Assembly: GCA_947650365.1 (NCBI GenBank) | Contig: OX393550.1 | Location: forward strand, 94,902,951 to 94,966,950 | Reading direction: 5' to 3' | Source of the DNA: Chamaelirium japonicum | Taxonomy: Eukaryota; Streptophyta; Magnoliopsida; Liliales; Melanthiaceae | DNA length: 64,000 nt | In this document: in pieces, positions 61,736 to 64,000 of the stretch | Position numbering within the stretch: position 1 is the stretch's first letter | Layout: every line of letters starts with the position of its first letter | Program-made: the position numbers and the translations under genes | Notes under the pieces: generated by a model | What the model saw: only the letters and a program-made list of their open reading frames with translations | Told to the model about the DNA's origin: nothing | Database searches by the model: none

Positions 61736-62640
61736 GTGTAAGGAGAAGACGACTAGGGTTTGGAGAGAATGAGAATGCTCTCTATTGAGGGACTCAAGCC
61801 CAATATATATATATACACAAGTAACCCTACCCAACTGTACATAAACCCGACCCGATATATACATTAACACTCCCCCTCAAACTCACGGTGGATCATATAC
61901 TAAGAGTTTGCTAATAAAATGACAAAAACAAGCAATAATAAGAGACTTTATAAGAAAATCAGTCATCTGTTCCGTCGAGAGAACGAATGGCAAGCATATG
62001 AATGATAGTCAACCTCGATGTGTTTGATCTGCTCGTGGAAAATCAGATTGCTAGCAATTTAGATAGCACTCCAATTGTCATAGAAGAGAGGGATGGCCCC
62101 GAATATCATAACTCCCAGGTCTTGTAGAATGCGTCTAAGCCAAACAACCTCCACGGTGGTGGAAGCCATAGCCTTGTATTCGGCTTCGGTACTGGAGCGA
62201 GCAACAAACTTTTGTTCCTAACTATGTCACGAAATGAGAGAGTCGCCAAAGAACACACAGTAGTCGGTGGTTGAACAACGAGTAGCAACATCTCTTGCCC
62301 AGTCTACATCAGAGTAGGCTCGCAGCATTAGAGTAGAGGTGGACGACAGAAGTAGTGAACGAGTGATGGTGCCCCGAAGATAACGAATGATCCTAAGTAC
62401 TGCTGTATAATGAACAGAGCAAGGAGTCTGAACAAACTGACTGACAATGTCTACAGCATAAGCAATGTCTGGTCTAGTCATGATAAGATAAACTAGCATC
62501 CCAATCAATCTCTGGTATCTGGAGACGTCTCGTAAAGGCTCACCATCGATAGAGAGGAGCTTCAGATTGAGTTCCATGGGTGTGTCAACAATGTGAGAGT
62601 CACTGAGAGGTCTTTTCGCTTGACAACAGAGACACAAGGT
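61736..62640 (-). mobile_element. Copia 3' part fossil, reverse orientation
   Basis: On the minus strand, a reverse-transcriptase/RNase H C-terminal part (YQRLIGMLVYLIMTRPDIAY near 62510, DVDWARDVATRCSTTDY near 62290) leads to a polypurine tract and an LTR (61869-61736, TGTTAATGTATATATCGGGT start). It is the same family as 32104-33462. No 5' LTR was seen. It is broken. Confidence 0.82.
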
Positions 62641-62674
62641 CTAATGCACAGAAGAAAGAATAGTGCGACATAGT

Positions 62675-62926
62675 TGCGATATAGGAAGGGCGTAGCTTGC
62701 TTTTATGGCAACCCGGGCATTGGTAAAAGTAAACTTTTACTTGAATATGCATACAAGTTCTCCTAGCAGTATAAGATGATTCTTTGGGTAAGTGGTGAAA
62801 CGAGATATCTCGCCAGAATTATATGAAGTTATTGTCTCTTAGGCATTGACGTGACTATAGAGAATGATATTTACCCCAAAAGAAATGGACTAAGGAGCTT
62901 CGATGATATAGAAGAAGAGACCATCT
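62675..62926 (+). pseudogene. Fragment of a plant P-loop NTPase (NB-ARC-like) gene
   Basis: A readable stretch contains a Walker A P-loop, GNPGIGKSKLLLEYAYKFS (62707-62763), followed after an in-frame stop (62764) by QYKMILWVSGETRY. After two frame changes it continues GIDVTIENDIYPK and LRSFDDIEEETI. The order and spacing match, from memory, the plant family of P-loop NTPases that includes AT5G56220 and AT4G23440. Only about 80 codons of a much larger protein are present, with no intron or start. It abuts the copia remnant ending at 62640. This is a dead gene fragment. Confidence 0.65.
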
Positions 62927-63474
62927 GAAGATATATACAGGCCCAAATCATATAGCTTCACAAGACTTCATTTCTTGCACTAGCTAAATCAACAATAGCT
63001 CTGATAAGGAAAAATAATAATAAATAATAATTAAATATCATTTAAATAGATCATATAATTCTAAAAAAAAACCAATTTGATTTTGTCATAGAAGCCCAAT
63101 ATTACATAGAAAAAACATCAAATCCCAATATAAATTTTTCGAGAAAAAAAATTGTTGTATTATTTTAGAGGGGGAAATAAACACAATAATTTTATTTTTT
63201 AAGTGTCAACGTCAAATGTAGGATCCAACATATAATTTCCATGCCTCCTAAAATTTTTCTATATCTATCAACATTGTAACGATCGTCGAAGGCGGCCGAT
63301 TGTGTTTTGCCGTAACAACTTTTATCATCCCCGCTACATATAGGCACCCCCATTGAATGTGGCCACCCTCACTGAATATAGGCCCCAATACTAAATGTCG
63401 ATGCCGCCGACTATGTTTTACCGTACTGAAGTTTGTCACTGCCGCTATATATAGACGCCCTCACTTATTGTGGG
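62927..63474. other. Intergenic, nothing recognised
   Basis: Two degenerate copies of a CCACC(C)TCACTGAATATAGGC-like text near 63345-63385 and a related patch near 63440 suggest a small tandem repeat. Confidence 0.35.
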
Positions 63475-63895
63475 CATAGTTACCAAGTTGGGAAACGAAA
63501 AAAAAAAACGACAAGGAAAAAAATCAGAAAAATACGATAAAAATGTAAAAAAAAAACATGAAAACATCAAAAAAAACAAAAAAAAAACTTAAAAATTATA
63601 CCAGTATGTATATATGTCATTTTCCAACATTAAGTAATCAAAAGTTCAAAATATATAGCAGATCCGTTTATTAAACATGAACAAAATAAAACTCGAACCT
63701 AATTTAAACCAGAACTAAACACGACATGTTTTATATGTATTTTATACACATTTTTTCTGTTTTAAACACGTATAAAACGTGTACGGACATTTTTTTCAAA
63801 AAAACAAGTTTTTTTTCTGTTTGCTACAACTTCGGATCGATACGCATTTTATACACATTTTTTTTTTCAAAAAAACACCCAATTTGGTAACTATG
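63475..63895. mobile_element. hAT-type MITE, GTTACCAA family, second copy
   Basis: The ends CATAGTTACCAAGTTGGG / CCCAATTTGGTAACTATG are flanked by the exact 8-bp duplication ATTGTGGG (63467-63474 and 63896-63903). The interior is extremely A-rich on the plus strand. It is related to 60653-60886 by the GTTACCAA ends. Confidence 0.9.
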
Positions 63896-64000
63896 ATTGT
63901 GGGTACCCCCGACAAATTTGGGCGCCTAAACCAAATGCATAGTGTTTTGTTGTCAAAGGCGGGAGTTACAGTTCCGAATGTGGGCACCGTCAAACAAATT

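Overview
This is nuclear DNA of a flowering plant. The evidence is two plant-type, intron-bearing genes (a group IId WRKY factor and a MET1-class DNA methyltransferase), Ty1/copia and short LTR elements primed from initiator-Met tRNA, L1-type LINEs, and many hAT-type MITEs. Species and clade cannot be read from the sequence. No rRNA, tRNA, CRISPR array or bacterial-style operon was seen.

Layout. 1-2.8 kb: intergenic, with a foldback MITE and a short tandem duplication. 3.39-6.04 kb (minus): a complete WRKY gene with three coding exons, plus a probable 5'UTR intron and a small uORF. 6.6-8.8 kb: a hAT MITE and a promoter-like stretch (G-box, W-boxes, TATA box, pyrimidine-rich leader) that ends at a large copia fossil. 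8.79-19 kb: that fossil, with a hAT MITE nested in its 3' LTR. 19-30.7 kb: gene-poor DNA with a LINE piece, a gag-bearing copia remnant and more MITEs. 30.8-35 kb: an L1-type LINE carrying four independent insertions. 35-37.3 kb: two exon-like segments of unknown identity.

37.34-50.53 kb (minus): a complete MET1-type maintenance cytosine-5 methyltransferase. Its 11 coding exons keep phase throughout and give 1,532 residues. All catalytic motifs are present, but the last exon (motifs IX-X) is separated from the rest by a 7.1-kb intron full of LTR and MITE fossils. 50.8-54.2 kb, just 5' of its ATG: three long foldback elements, two GC-rich hAT MITEs and a roughly 100-bp TA microsatellite. 54.8-64 kb: further copia fossils, a 203-bp CT microsatellite at an LTR end, hAT MITEs, and a decayed fragment of a plant P-loop NTPase gene.

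The only two genes I consider real and intact are the WRKY gene and MET1. MET1 maintains CG methylation, which represses transposons, and here its own last intron and upstream region are crowded with transposon and hairpin sequence. That makes it the most interesting locus in the window. About ten hAT-type MITEs lie in these 64 kb, most with readable 8-bp target duplications, so the order of several insertions can be reconstructed.
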